DNA of 64,000 nt from Gyrodactylus bullatarudis (lineage: Eukaryota > Platyhelminthes > Monogenea > Gyrodactylidea > Gyrodactylidae), in the NCBI GenBank assembly GCA_012064415.1, contig SSNU01000272.1, forward strand, positions 310,001 to 374,000. Direction: 5' to 3'. The notes below the pieces were generated by a model, which was not told the DNA's origin, did not search any database, and saw only the letters and a program-made list of their open reading frames with translations. How positions within the stretch are numbered: the stretch's first letter is position 1; every line of letters starts with the position of its first letter. A program made the position numbers and the translations under genes. Below, one piece after another: positions 37,601-47,300 of the stretch.

Positions 37601-39603
37601 TATCCGGCCGATTTTGGATATGTCGTCATGTCCGCAACATAATTTAGCCAAGTGGTTAATCGACGTATTGAAACCAATACATACTTATTATGCTAAATAT
37701 GTTGTCAAAGATACTTTTTCTTTTGTTGATAAGGTTAAGGATTTAAATATTGGTTTAAATGAAATGGTTTCATTAGATGTTAGTTCTTTGTTTCCTAATG
37801 TTCCTATTGAGGAGACCCTTGATGTTATTAAATCTTTTATTGATGAACATGATGGTTTTGAACTACAGAGTAATGAGATAGCAGATCTTGTTAGGATTTG
37901 CTGTACGAATGTTCCTTTGTCTTTTCATAACAAGGTGTTTATTCAAAAAGATGGTATAGCTATGGGATCACCTCTGAGTCCTCTTTTAGCAGATATCTTC
38001 TTAAGTTGGTTAGAATTAAATAAAATGTCTGATACTATCAATACTTTCACTGATTTATACATCAGATATGTTGATGACACTTTTATTTTGATGAAGCCAA
38101 ATGTTTCAGGAGACAATTTTTCTTAAAGATGAATTCGTTTCATCCTAATATTAAATTTACGATGGAAAAAGAGTTTGAGTTTCTTAGATGTCAAACTAAC
38201 TAGGAAGGAAGATGGGTCAATTCTAAGAAATATCTACAAGAAGAAGACTGATAATGGAAAATATCTACATTATGCCAGGAAACAAATATAAGCCATGATG
38301 ATCGAAAAAGATATTTTTCCCAACCAGAAATGCAGACCCTCACCACTAGTCCTAAGCAACACAAAAAACGGGTAAACAGAGGAAAGGATTACCAACCGGT
38401 AATCAAAAAAATAGATGTATTCTTCACAGCCCGAGGAGTATGAACACACTTAACTCCAATTGGTCAACTCCTGGTGAATAAATGCTATTGGCTAAACCTA
38501 AATGTTCCCAACATTATTTCATGTATAAAAATCGACGATAATAAATTTTGATTCACCAAAACAAATCTTCCGTTCGTTCTTAACTTCAGCATGACTCCAG
38601 GTCAGCAGCCTAAAAAAAAATCTTTTTAAATTCATAGATTTCCAACTTTATATCAATCATAGCTTTAGAAGAAATAGACTATTTCACAAAACTGTCAGCA
38701 AAATAAGTCTTTTATCAGTGATTTTTTTTCAAAGTAAAAAATTAATTCACCCTTCCCTTCTCTTCAATGCAGAGTCTGAACTCAGTTGTATGGCTTATTT
38801 GGACTGTATAGATTTTAATTAATACATTCTCATACATACTCATCTATAGACTAAGCCTGTTAATAAACAAAGTTCAGTAGGGCTTTGCAATACTTCCATT
38901 TGGAATTATGCTTATTTTTTTAGTTTGAGAGATTCTTTTGATCTGCTTATTCTACAAGAAAATGACTTCTTAATGAATGAGATTGAAAAATTTGTGGAAA
39001 ATACCTCAAGTTTATTTTTACAAAGATTCTGCATGATGAAAAATTTGTTTGCATTAAAATTGATTGATTTATTGTTATCTTAAGGACTCTCAGAAGATCT
39101 TATTTAAGTGTGAAAATGATCGTCCGAGTAGATTAAGCATTGCCTGTTCCTTATCCCTGCATACCGATGGCGATTTGGAGTTATTCTCACGGACACTGCC
39201 AAATAAGAAGAACTCACCCCTGCAAAAACGACGTCATTCATCTATAATTGGGAGATGTACCACAACCACGCCACCAATGCAACCTGGGTCATCTTCATTA
39301 ACCAAGAATAACCAGGTTTTCTTTCATCCTAGCAACACAAAGAGTAGCAATATTTTTAAAAAGAAGTTATCAACACCCCTTGACAAGTATCAAATTCCAG
39401 AATGCACATTAGAGAAGAGTTCCCTTGAAGAATTTAGTAAAATTTCCTTTCAACAAACCCCAAAGAACATGAATAATTTCAAGAACCTCATCCACAATGG
39501 AATCGACAAGAGTCCAACCAGTTTGATACAAATTCAGAATAAAAATATTGAGAAGAGTTTACGCAAGAGTAGTACCGGATCAATCCTACTATCAGATAGT
39601 TGA
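16605..39603 (+). CDS. PDE9-like 3',5'-cyclic nucleotide phosphodiesterase (6 exons, 583 aa)
   Basis: Exons 16605-16774, 16803-17190, 17222-17385, 28879-29296, 33330-33422 and 39085-39603; phases agree at every junction. The class I PDE catalytic domain spans roughly residues 75-410. It has the HNxxH metal/catalytic motif (HNFGH, 134-138), HDxDHPG (174-180), then [12 protein letters not shown], a STDM box (ILSTDM), TSDISNE with the metal Asp at 306, and the purine-clamp Gln357 with Phe360 (SQIFFIE). Wording around [12 protein letters not shown] and [18 protein letters not shown] is closest to PDE9, so cGMP hydrolysis is likely, but specificity is inferred. The C-terminal exon (about 172 residues, Ser/Lys/Asn-rich) has no recognised domain. 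No GAF or membrane segment is visible; cytosolic. The first two introns are only 28 and 31 bp, the next three 11.5, 4.0 and 5.7 kb. The start is the first ATG after an in-frame stop at 16572; an additional upstream exon cannot be excluded. Confidence 0.87.
16775..16802 (+). other. 28-bp intron in PDE9-like gene
   Basis: GTACGA...CTTTAG with an internal CTAAC that could serve as branch site. Removing it joins two frames in the right phase (GA|G) between conserved flanking sequence; without splicing the frame stops at TAG 16801. Confidence 0.6.
17191..17221 (+). other. 31-bp intron in PDE9-like gene
   Basis: GTAAAT...CATTAG interrupts the family motif between NNLFQ and INTRSKL. Excision restores the conserved NNxxQIN(A/T)R(S/T)xLA sequence exactly in phase 0, so its boundaries are well supported by homology. 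Confidence 0.8.
17386..24600. other. Large PDE intron, first part: non-coding
   Basis: No exon or gene supported. A family B foldback end (AAGTTGGTTGATATGAAGCT, flanked by TA) starts at 19108 and fades by about 19320. A very AT-rich stretch rich in ATGCAT/TATA words lies at about 19560-19870. Family A ends occur back to back near 23041-23095, and a GGCGCCAAA-containing interior piece near 23455. Open frames at 18241, 21497, 22653 and 23431 show no coding character. Confidence 0.5.
24661..24735 (+). repeat. tRNA-derived SINE-like fragment
   Basis: An A-box-like TGGCCTAGCGTTAAGG (24664-24679) and a B-box-like GAGTTCAAATC (24715-24725) lie 36 bases apart. The A-box wording is Leu/Ser-tRNA-like. 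It cannot fold as a full tRNA, and 35 bp further on it runs into a Penelope-like element tail. Confidence 0.45.
24770..25030 (+). repeat. Penelope-like element tail fragment
   Basis: Matches the tails at 13535 and 39915 (TTGGAGGGTTTTGGTGTTTT; CTTACATTTATTCTAATTTT) and ends in the degraded C-terminal coding stretch ACTACTGATGAACCTTTGAG. Confidence 0.65.
25415..25973 (+). pseudogene. Penelope-like retroelement, reverse transcriptase part (5'-truncated)
   Basis: The frame begins within the RT at [19 protein letters not shown] and contains the catalytic YVDDTF box. It ends at a TAA (25583-25585) in a T-rich run and resumes one frame back at [10 protein letters not shown], continuing through [13 protein letters not shown] further stop at 25835 precedes a third open stretch to 25973. 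The fragment then stops at the insertion point of a TIR element and resumes at 26887. PLEs encode RT plus a GIY-YIG nuclease (established). This copy is broken. Confidence 0.8.
25974..26876. mobile_element. MULE-like non-autonomous TIR element inserted in a PLE
   Basis: Starts GGGGTATTTA and ends TAAATACCCC, with inverted terminal repeats of roughly 255 bp (25974-26229 against 26596-26876). It is flanked by a perfect 10-bp direct repeat TTTTCATGAA (25964-25973 and 26877-26886). The subterminal zone repeats the word TTATGGT several times in one orientation per arm, a likely transposase-binding array. A 9-10 bp duplication with long TIRs is the signature of Mutator-like elements (established), so I assign it there by inference. 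No transposase. The central 366 bp (26230-26595) is almost identical, inverted, to 27296-27660. Confidence 0.8.
26877..27302 (+). pseudogene. Penelope-like retroelement, GIY-YIG endonuclease part
   Basis: Continues the element interrupted at 25973. The frame from 26882 leads to the zinc-ribbon-like/GIY-YIG motif [18 protein letters not shown] (27059-27112) and HLRQEGHE. It then jumps, with a one-base frame change near 27190, to the C-terminal [10 protein letters not shown] stretch ending at a TGA near 27278. The segment between the GIY-YIG core and the tail that other copies retain (GIY-YIG C-terminus plus TGGCC block) is missing, so this copy is internally deleted. Confidence 0.75.
27271..28109. 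mobile_element. 775-bp insertion in PLE tail with 32-bp direct repeats
   Basis: A 32-bp stretch from the PLE 3' end (TGTATTTGAAAATTTACGTG and on to TTTCTATC) is found at 27271-27302 and again, unchanged, at 28078-28109. The intervening sequence contains the module 27296-27660 and about 415 bp of AT-rich non-coding DNA. After the second copy the PLE tail continues for a short distance. It could be a target-site-type duplication or a recombination scar. Confidence 0.55.
27296..27660. repeat. Inverted second copy of the TIR element's central module
   Basis: Reverse complement of 26230-26595 with only a handful of differences over 365 bp, but without the GGGGTATTTA terminal repeats. It lies inside a 775-bp segment (27303-28077) bracketed by the 32-bp direct repeat at 27271-27302 and 28078-28109. 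Confidence 0.8.
28110..28878. other. End of the 11.5-kb PDE intron, nothing recognised
   Basis: AT-rich, no repeat or coding frame identified. The acceptor CATTTTCAG ends at 28878. Confidence 0.5.
30405..30600 (+). pseudogene. Penelope-like element, GIY-YIG C-terminus and tail remnant
   Basis: [13 protein letters not shown] is the diverged counterpart of FFINTNKPDLCVQK at 12540-12600, followed by the tail words CTGGCCGATGTGAG and GATGTTTTTTCAGC. Both ends are degraded. Confidence 0.5.
31684..32008. repeat. Dispersed repeat, copy 1
   Basis: Shares GAAAATTCAAGAGATTTTGA and CAGGAATCTAGTTACC, in the same order, with 33668-33870. Copy 1 carries about 140 bp between the two blocks that copy 2 lacks. 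Confidence 0.5.
33668..33870. repeat. Dispersed repeat, copy 2
   Basis: Same orientation as copy 1 at 31684, shorter by about 140 bp in the middle (after GAGTAAAAAATACTGC). Lies at the start of the last PDE intron. Confidence 0.5.
34143..34826. mobile_element. Foldback MITE, family A, complete copy
   Basis: Flanked by TA (34141-34142 and 34827-34828). The left end AACCTGATTGACATGAAGAT mirrors the right end ATCTTCATGTCAACTAGCTT, and the interior is near-palindromic (CCAGATTTTGGATAATT-type block about 34490-34520). 684 bp, no ORF. Close relative of 5011-5756. Confidence 0.75.
34830..36540. other. PDE last intron, non-coding
   Basis: A short tandem near 34895-34950 repeats TATTACCTAGG(C/T)AA(A/T)ATGGTTAA twice. 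Nothing else recognised. Confidence 0.4.
36541..38290 (+). pseudogene. Penelope-like retroelement, longest copy, degenerate
   Basis: 36541-36680 is the left end of a family B foldback. The PLE begins near 36685 with [20 protein letters not shown]. Frames change near 36905-36960, then a long open stretch (36959-37558) carries the N-terminal region with [12 protein letters not shown] frame change near 37525-37560 destroys the Y-x-x-P-K-x-H-K box, and the next frame (37614-38126) holds the RT core: [34 protein letters not shown] and YVDDTFIL. It ends at the same TAA-in-T-run position as the copy at 25583, continues as [10 protein letters not shown] and is lost by 38290. No GIY-YIG part. Not functional. 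Confidence 0.8.
38291..39084. other. PDE last intron, final part
   Basis: Relatively GC-richer sequence at 38300-38620 looks like decayed coding DNA (see findings); the rest is AT-rich. The acceptor TTATCTTAAG ends at 39084. Confidence 0.4.
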
Positions 39604-39884
39604 ATAGTAAGTATATTTCATTAAAAGCTCATTTATATGAAATTTTTTTTCATCTTGACTCTTTCGTAGCCATTTTACCCTGGGGTTGAACATTGACTCG
39701 TTCTCAAACGATAATACTGTTTTAAAGAATTTCGAAATAATTTGCTTACCACTTTTCTGAAACCTAGATTCTTATTACTATTAACGAGATTCCCGGGATT
39801 CTTGAGATTATCAGATAATCTTGAAAACGAGTAACAAAATTAACTGAATTTCCAGGAAAACTATCAAGAGTAATAAGATTAACG

Positions 39885-40048
39885 GTAACAAAATCTGTTT
39901 GTTCAAAAAAGCTATTCATATAACCTTCAATTACTCTGGCCTATATGAGATTTTTTCACTTTTCTCTTCATTTCTGCTACTTATTGATGGTTTTTTCAGC
40001 TTGAATATTATTCTAATTTTCTTTTATTATTTCTTTTATAATTTGCAA
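39885..40048 (+). repeat. Penelope-like element tail fragment
   Basis: Same tail family: TTCAAAAAAGCTATTCATAT, ACTCTGGCCTATATGAG and TTTTTTCAGCTTGAAT. Truncated at both ends. Confidence 0.55.
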
Positions 40049-40049
40049 G

Positions 40050-40291
40050 GTATCAAAAGCGAAAAAAAATTTCCGAAGATTATGCTTTTGAAATTTTTTC
40101 ATTCACAAATCTCTATTTTTTAACACCTAAAAATTAGCATAAATATGGAGTTGTAGATTAGTAGATTTGATTGATAAATTACTACGACTGTCATCTTTTT
40201 TCTGATTTTTAGGTGTTAAAAAATAGAGATTTGTCAATGAAAAAATTTTACAGAAGCATAATTTTTGGAAATTTTTTCACGCTTTTGATAC
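40050..40291. repeat. Foldback hairpin, about 86-bp arms
   Basis: The left arm 40050-40135 (GTATCAAAAGCG ... AACACCTAAAAAT) is the inverse of 40205-40291 (ATTTTTAGGTGTT ... CGCTTTTGATAC) with a few mismatches and a loop of about 70 bases. It sits directly against the PLE tail at 39885-40048. Confidence 0.65.
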
Positions 40292-42800
40292 TTCAGTTTC
40301 TTAAATAGACATACAATTGAATTGAGGATTTTCTAAATAAATGGGGAAATTTTCAACTTTTAATAGCTCAGAAACTAGAAGAGTCAAGGGAGAGTTTCCT
40401 TCTACTATTTTGTTAAAAATTTATTCCTGAACAAGAAGATGTCATTTCTGTCTATCTATCTCATTCATGCTTTTCTCTATTGAAAGCCAAAGCACTTCAA
40501 GTCGGGTTTTCAGTTTTTACCGTATAACTCGAAAATTCTAATGTAGAATTTTTTAAGAAACATATTTCTGAAATCAGCGAAAAATTCTCTACCAAAGTGG
40601 CAAATATCATTGAGTAGGAAAAAAATAATGTCCGATTTGTAAGACTGTGTTATTAACTTTTATCATTTTTATAGTAGTATAATTAATATGGTTTTTAAAA
40701 TATATCTGCTTTTATTTAATTCCCAATTATGAACTAAAGTGGATATAAAACTATTTGTGATTCTCATAATAGGTATTTCAGTTTAAGAAATTTATTTTCC
40801 TCTCACCATTGCTTGTGGTCATTAATAAGTCATTATCAAGTCTATGAAACTTAGGGGAGTCTTTGTGCAATTCCAACCCCTTTTCCTAACCCCCATCCTC
40901 CATAGTTTTATTAATTAAGCTAAAAGAGAAAATCAAGTTTCATTTCTGGCAAGTTTAAAATTTTAAAAGACCATTGATTCAGATTTATTAATTATTCATT
41001 TTATTCCCATATATAGATTAGTCAACGATGAAACAAGAACTCGAGTAGTTGTGCTATAAAAGTGATTTTTAAACAGATGTCAGAATTACTCTTGGATTAC
41101 ACAAACTAAACTGCATAATGTTTTTCCACTCTTCGCCAATACACTGTATTATTATTTAAAATTACATTATTTCCCCAGTGTAAAAATCACGTCTATATTT
41201 TCCTCCTCAAATAGAATCTACAACAGGTTGGAATTTGTAAAAAGAGGTGTTGATTCGACATAAATGTATATAAAAAAATACACAAAAAATTTCATTTGAA
41301 ATTGCTAAAAATGTAACAAATAAAAAACTTGAGTTGAAAAACCTAAAATTATTAACATCAGACAGAAAAGAAAACGCACAAACTCTATTCCTATTTATTT
41401 ATCAACGAAATAAACACATTATTTTACTTTAGTCCCATTTTGATTTTTGTGAAAGAAAGTTTGTTTTAAATATTACATCATTTATGATTTATTGATTGTG
41501 GAAAGAAACTCTAATACATATTTTCAAGATTTATTTAAATACATGATATATTTTAACACATGAACAGCTTTCATTTTGTATGAAAAATCAAAATTAACCT
41601 TTTCACAAGTGTCACAAGAAGCTGACTGGATTATTCTTTTCTTCAAAATGTACTCTCCGTAGCTTCCAATAAAACTACACCTGCAAAGTAGAGTTTATCA
41701 AATACGATTACTAACTCTTTTCAACTACATACATGAAATGAATCAATTCAAAAAGCAAACGAACCAAAATCGAACATATTTTTAGGGTAAGTCTGGTAAT
41801 TCTGGTTCGGGATTTATCAATCAATAATTGCCATCTCTCAAACTTTAGGTTTTGTTCCAGTCGATATTCGAGTATAAAGAGAAGGCCAAGTTTTTCATTT
41901 TGAATCTGAAACTAAGCATTTTTCCTCTATAAAACCATATGTTTTCGATTTTTTTTCCAACATAAAAAGTGACAATTTTTGAACATACGCCAAGATTTTT
42001 CAATGAATTTTACTACGAGAAATGACAGAGTTAAGATAGTTTCTACAACATTTAAAATAAGAATAGTGAAAATAGTGAGTCTTTATCACATATTGAGAGA
42101 AAAAATCTGAGAAATTGGAAAGATTTTAGTGACTTGAGGCAAAATGGCAAAAATTTATATCAAAAATTGGTTTTTCTGGGATAAAACATGAAATGAACTG
42201 TATAAAAATTACACTGTGGTTAAAAAAAATTCAAAAATTATTTAAACCTTTGGATAAATATTTTCGATTAAATTTGCACTGAATCAGTGATGAGTTTGAC
42301 CAAGATGAAGGCCCTATTTGTGAAGCTACTGGCATCTTCTTACTCTATGACGTTTCCAGTAATTCAGCGCAAGAAAAACATTATATTACTGGGCAGAACT
42401 TTTCAATTTTTACTCATGACTTGGAAGGATGTTGGATTTCTTTTTCTCTGATTATAATTATCAAATAACCAAATCAACTAGACTGACTGTATTCACATTA
42501 ATTTTGCTAATAAATATGGAATTGAATTTCATGTAATATGATCTATAATTCATTTTGTATTTGAAACTGTCACAAAGTTGAAATAGAAATATGATGCTTA
42601 TTTCATTCAGTATTTCTCCTTGTTTGGCTAATTGCACAATGTCGTGTTCATTTTCTGGCGTGAGATTTTTGAAACCTTGTGTGTCCAATTAAAACATTAA
42701 AACATTGAGATTTTTTCTCAACTTTGATCAATCAATTCTAATCAACGATTTCCGATATTTGTATCCGTCTTATTACCATTAACAACCTCGTTTAGTCTAT
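40292..42800. other. Intergenic, no supported gene
   Basis: AT-rich. A short minus-strand frame near 42600-42690 (TPENEHDIVQLAKQGEILNE) has coding character but no context; see rejected items. Confidence 0.5.
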
Positions 42801-42809
42801 AGACTCCAA

Positions 42810-43005
42810 AATCATATTTTTTATACTATCAGAGTTATTAGTAATAGCTTATTACTCTAATAATTCTGATTATTAAAACAATCACTATAACTTTTATAAT
42901 CCATATATATATTTTAAGAAATACTAGACCCGCTCTCTTCCTTTTCTTTTTATAAACCAGAAGACAACATAGTCAGGTAGCAAGCGAACAACGTTATAGT
43001 CAATC
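42810..43005. repeat. Dispersed repeat, family C
   Basis: Blocks AGTAATAGCTTATTACTCTA and AGACAACATAGTCAGGTAGC (followed by AAGCGAACAACGTTATAGTC) recur at 58800-58996, partly at 61880-62045, and the last block at 14675. No ORF, no TIR recognised. Confidence 0.55.
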
Positions 43006-43031
43006 TATGCCGAACGCTGCCTGAAGGACTA

Positions 43032-43265
43032 AAGCTAATTGATACGAAGTTGGGAGTCTGTAATTTTTACGAAAAACTCGGTTTTTTCATCAAAAATTCG
43101 AATATATAAAAGATTTTTTGGAATCCCACTCATGATGTCCAATTTCACAAGTTAAAGAAAGAAATAAAAAAATTATTTTCATGAAAAATATGGTCTTTCA
43201 AATTTCGATTTGGCGCCAAAATCCCATTTCATATCCCAAACTCCCAACTTCATATCAACCAACTT
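43032..43265. mobile_element. Foldback MITE, family B, short copy
   Basis: Flanked by TA (43030-43031 and 43266-43267). The left end AAGCTAATTGATACGAAGTT mirrors the right end AACTTCATATCAACCAACTT. The interior has the family's CATCAAAAATTCGAATAT and TTGGCGCCAAAAT words. 234 bp. Confidence 0.7.
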
Positions 43266-43269
43266 TACT

Positions 43270-44279
43270 TGGTTCAAAATTAAAAAACGCTTTCATAATT
43301 TTGTTTATCTCATCACTGAGTCATCGGTGATCTATCAGTTATCACAGAATCATAAAAAGGGATTTTGAAGCGATATTAGGTGAATTCTCATCTTCATCTC
43401 AATTAGGTTTAGCTCTCTGTAAATGAGGATAATTTGATTCGGTTGATAAAACTTAGCTTAGCAAATTACAATTGTGAGAATAGCAATGAGTAGAGGTAAA
43501 ACAAATCAACTTTATATTGTTTTTTCAATAAATAATATTATCTAGATACAATATTACATATTGTATTATCTTATACAATGTATGATATACATTACAATAT
43601 TAATCTGATAATGTTGCAATGCGTTCGTTTTTCTTCCTTCTATTAGATTTGAGTTAGACACACAAAAGCAAAGCTTTTCATCTGATCTGCTCACAGGTGT
43701 TAATTTTAGTCAATTATAATAATTGTATATATATATATATTCTCGGGACTCTAATAAAATGTACAATAAGCAAATGATGTTGGCCAAGAAGCAGTTCCTC
43801 AATATCATCTATGAAAGAAAGATCTGAGTAGGTATAAATGAGCAGTATTTTACTGTATTTTTCTATGAACATATGTTTGTTTATGCAGGAGAGGTAGACA
43901 TTTTATATATAGTAGTTCTCTTTCTTTTTCGATTTAATCTGTGTGAACACAAGAGGAAATTTCTTAATTATTAAATCTGTCTGTCTAAAAAATACAATAT
44001 AATACGGGAAATTAAGCATTAATTTTTTATGTGTCGCTCGCATAACTGAATTCTTGATTATCACTCTTTATTTATTCATTTACTCTCTCTACCTTAGTCA
44101 ATAGAGTTTGCCAAATTTAGTAGTTGAAAAACAAGGTTGTCACTGTGGAGTGACAAAAGGTGGTTTTATGAAAGCAGTTTGATGTAAAAACGTGAGTATG
44201 CAAATCTGTTATTTTCCTCATAAATAAATAAATAGGTAATTAAGGAAATGATACAATGGTTGTAGACAACAGGGATGAA
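43270..44279. other. 3' flank of the Ig-domain gene, non-coding
   Basis: Contains an isolated family A right end near 43375-43412 (GAATTCTCATCTTCATCTCA), AT-rich self-complementary runs near 43555-43620 and a TA run near 43728-43740. No gene seen. Confidence 0.5.
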
Positions 44280-44381
44280 CTAGAGTTCAATTGTAAACTC
44301 GGCCATTGTTTCATCATGTTCCATAGTTGCATTTGCTCCATAATCGTCACTCATCATGGCAGTAGCATTGACAGTATCATT
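44280..44381 (-). CDS. Alternative terminal exon of the Ig-domain gene
   Basis: Preceded by TTTTATTGTAG. It encodes NDTVNATAMMSDDYGANATM and 13 more residues ending FTIEL, then TAG. It starts in phase 0, as does the Q-rich terminal exon at 46166-45753, so either can follow exon 9. Skipping the Q-rich exon would replace a 138-codon tail with a 33-residue acidic one. Confidence 0.6.
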   Translation of the reverse strand, partial: NDTVNATAMMSDDYGANATMEHDETMAEFTIEL

Positions 44382-47300
44382 CTACAATAAAAGATTTTTT
44401 TAGAATTATCCCATCCCCATAGGGTCTCAAATATACAGAGAGGGAATCTTCTCTTGCAAATTTCAATCTGTCACCTTCATTTTTGAAAAGAAGTTGAACT
44501 ATTAAGAACTTTGTTGTGGAGTTAGTTTATTGAAAAATCTGATAAAAATAGCAAAATCTGGTCTTGATTATAAATCAGTAGGGTCTCAAAAAGCCTACTT
44601 TAGCTGGTAAAAGCCAAGACTCTAAAACTCACAAAAATGCACTTATTACTTATAAATAATAGTTATTATTTCAAATGCAACCATTATTAATTTTTATCAG
44701 GCCATGATCTTTGCAAAATTCTCAATTTTTCATCAAGAATTCGAATTTTATCTAGATCAGGAGACCAGTAATAAGTCAAGACTACACATCAATTTGCTCC
44801 ATAGTCATAATTGCTCTTTATGAATTAAAAAAAACCTTGAAATTATTTTAAAGATACAGATAAAAAATCATGGAAGAGAAGATTCCAGTGAGGTTTTTGA
44901 GGGGTGTTCAAATCAAACCAAAGGTTAACATTCTTTCACACTTGATCACGCATGAAAACTATAATTTCTACGCAAAGTCAGAAAACTAAGTTCACTTCCA
45001 TCGGAGATGAAGATGAAAGAAAACTTCTTTTTTCTTCTCTGGTTTATAAAATGAACTTAAAATGTGTAGTATATTGTCATGAATGCATACTTCCTTCTCT
45101 CTTGTCTTATTTATGGGACATTTCATTAATTTTTCATCTCTCAAGAAGGTCGATATGCATCCATGAAATAACAATAAATTTCTGTGCAATCTACAAACAG
45201 AGTAACCAATTAAAAATTGTAGTTTTATTTCATCAGTGTTTGGGATAAAATGGAGTGTAAACATGCTTTGTACTTGAAGGTGTGGGAACAACAGTGTGCG
45301 TACATATTAACCATGCTCTGTATAGAAAGAAAATGTGCCACACACACAAACTTTATGTTTACTTATTCGGGAATGAGCTATATTTTGATAATTTCATAAA
45401 GAAATGACTTGATTAGATTTGACAAAGGATACACACAAAGGCAAATTGTAACATTCAGAGAAACAAACTACAAAAAAAGCACATTTCAGAATTTGAACTC
45501 TCAATCGGGCCATAGTCACTGACAATGGAATCAAAGGGCCAATTGAAGGTTCAAATTTAGACGGATATATTTGACCTAACATGATGATTAACACACACAA
45601 AAAAGACATAAGCGTTAAGCCATTTTAAAGCATTAATTTTCAGTAAAGGATACAAACACCAAGCACGAGTAGGTCTATGCAAACACATTTTTGTAGTCTC
45701 ACAATGAAAATGTTTTAGATAAGAAGAAATTTTTGAATAGTGATCCCTTTCTTTATAACTCGTATTGTGTCTGATCTGGATTTTGATTTATTATTTGATT
45801 ATTATCATCAATTGGTTCGCAGATCTCAAAAGACTCTACTGTCTCCTGAGGTACCATCTGTTGGGGGAGAGCTTCATTTAAGATGGGATTATTTTGGTGT
45901 ATAGCTTGGTCGATGATAGTCTGAGACTGATCATGAATCAGATTATCTTGCATTTCAGTTTGATTTTGGGTAGAAACTTGCTGATTCACCATTGTTGTTT
46001 GTTGAGGTTGAATCTGATTCTGGACTGGATTCTGCACTGGTTGACTGATTGGATTTTTCTGCTGAGCCTGTCCTTGATTCTGGACAGGGCCTTGTTTATT
46101 CAAGGGTTCTTGCTTTATAGATTGATTCGCCGGAGAATTATCCTGCAGCTGCGACTTATTGCTTGCCTTTTTTGGTTTTAATCAAATGTGCAAAGAGTAA
46201 AAGTTTTTATAACCGAGGAAATGACACATGACATATTCCCATGAGGAAAAACAATCTTTATATAAATAAATAGAGCTCAAATGATTCAAGTTCTTTTTTT
46301 CCGATATGCAAATTGATAATAAATAGGAAAAGAGATGTAAATTTCTGACAATGCTTTCATACAATTAATTGAGGAAAGATTAGATTCTAACGAATATAAA
46401 TAAAAAAACACAATATACTCAATATACTTAGGAGGAAAGATTCATTTCTAATCCTTGAGTAGATTGGTCAATGAAAAAATTTTCATTTCTTTATCTGAGG
46501 ATGCTTTTTGTAATATAAACCATAAAAATTAGCTCATGTTTTATATCAATAAGATTACTTATTATTTCTAATTATTGTCTAATAATACCGTTACAGTGTA
46601 ACAGAAACTGCATGAATCATAGACTCACTTGATTCGAAAGTATTTCAGGTTCCTTTGGTGGTACTGGTCTATTTTCAACCATTTGAGGTGGGACACTAGC
46701 ACGACCTGTTCTCAAATTTTGTTGGACTTTGGAGTACAAATTCTCTACTTCAGCCTGTTCAGTTTCCTTATTGTACCTTCCCTTATGCTCAGAGACTATT
46801 TAAAATTAAATATGAATTATGAAAAATCTGCATAATACACATGGGACTTACATCTTTCAATCTTTCTCAGGTCTGTAGCTTGTGGCTTTGGTTTCCTCAT
46901 TTTGTTTACCAACTCATCAGTACAGTCAACTCTCCTGAGTTGCATCATCTTCTTAAATGGGTTCTCTATTTCAAATGATTTAAACTCATATTTAGATCAA
47001 CTCATAAGAATGTTTTTTCTTCTTACCAGGTACAACATGTTTTAAGCCGGGTCGGAAATCTGGTTGGTTTTCAACAACAAATGTAGTGGTTGTTCTAGCT
47101 TCACCTTGACTATTCGAGGCAACAATGGTAATCTCGTAGGTTCCAGGATGTGAACAACGATGAAACTCCAAATAGGATATGCCACCATCCTGGTAAATCC
47201 TCCAGTTTCCTCCAGCTCCAGACTGAAATTATTTTATTAATAATTTGTGTGTTTACTAACAAGTAACAGTTACAAAATAAATTAATATTACTGCAATCGA

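Noticed and set aside
42461..42690. Minus-strand frame TPENEHDIVQLAKQGEILNE, like a helix-turn-helix of a transposase
   Set aside because: Only about 30 plausible residues, no start context, no other transposase parts nearby; too little to call.
44952..45291. Overlapping 98-99 codon ORFs on both strands
   Set aside because: No motif and mutually exclusive; lie in the intron or 3' UTR between the two terminal exons of the Ig gene.
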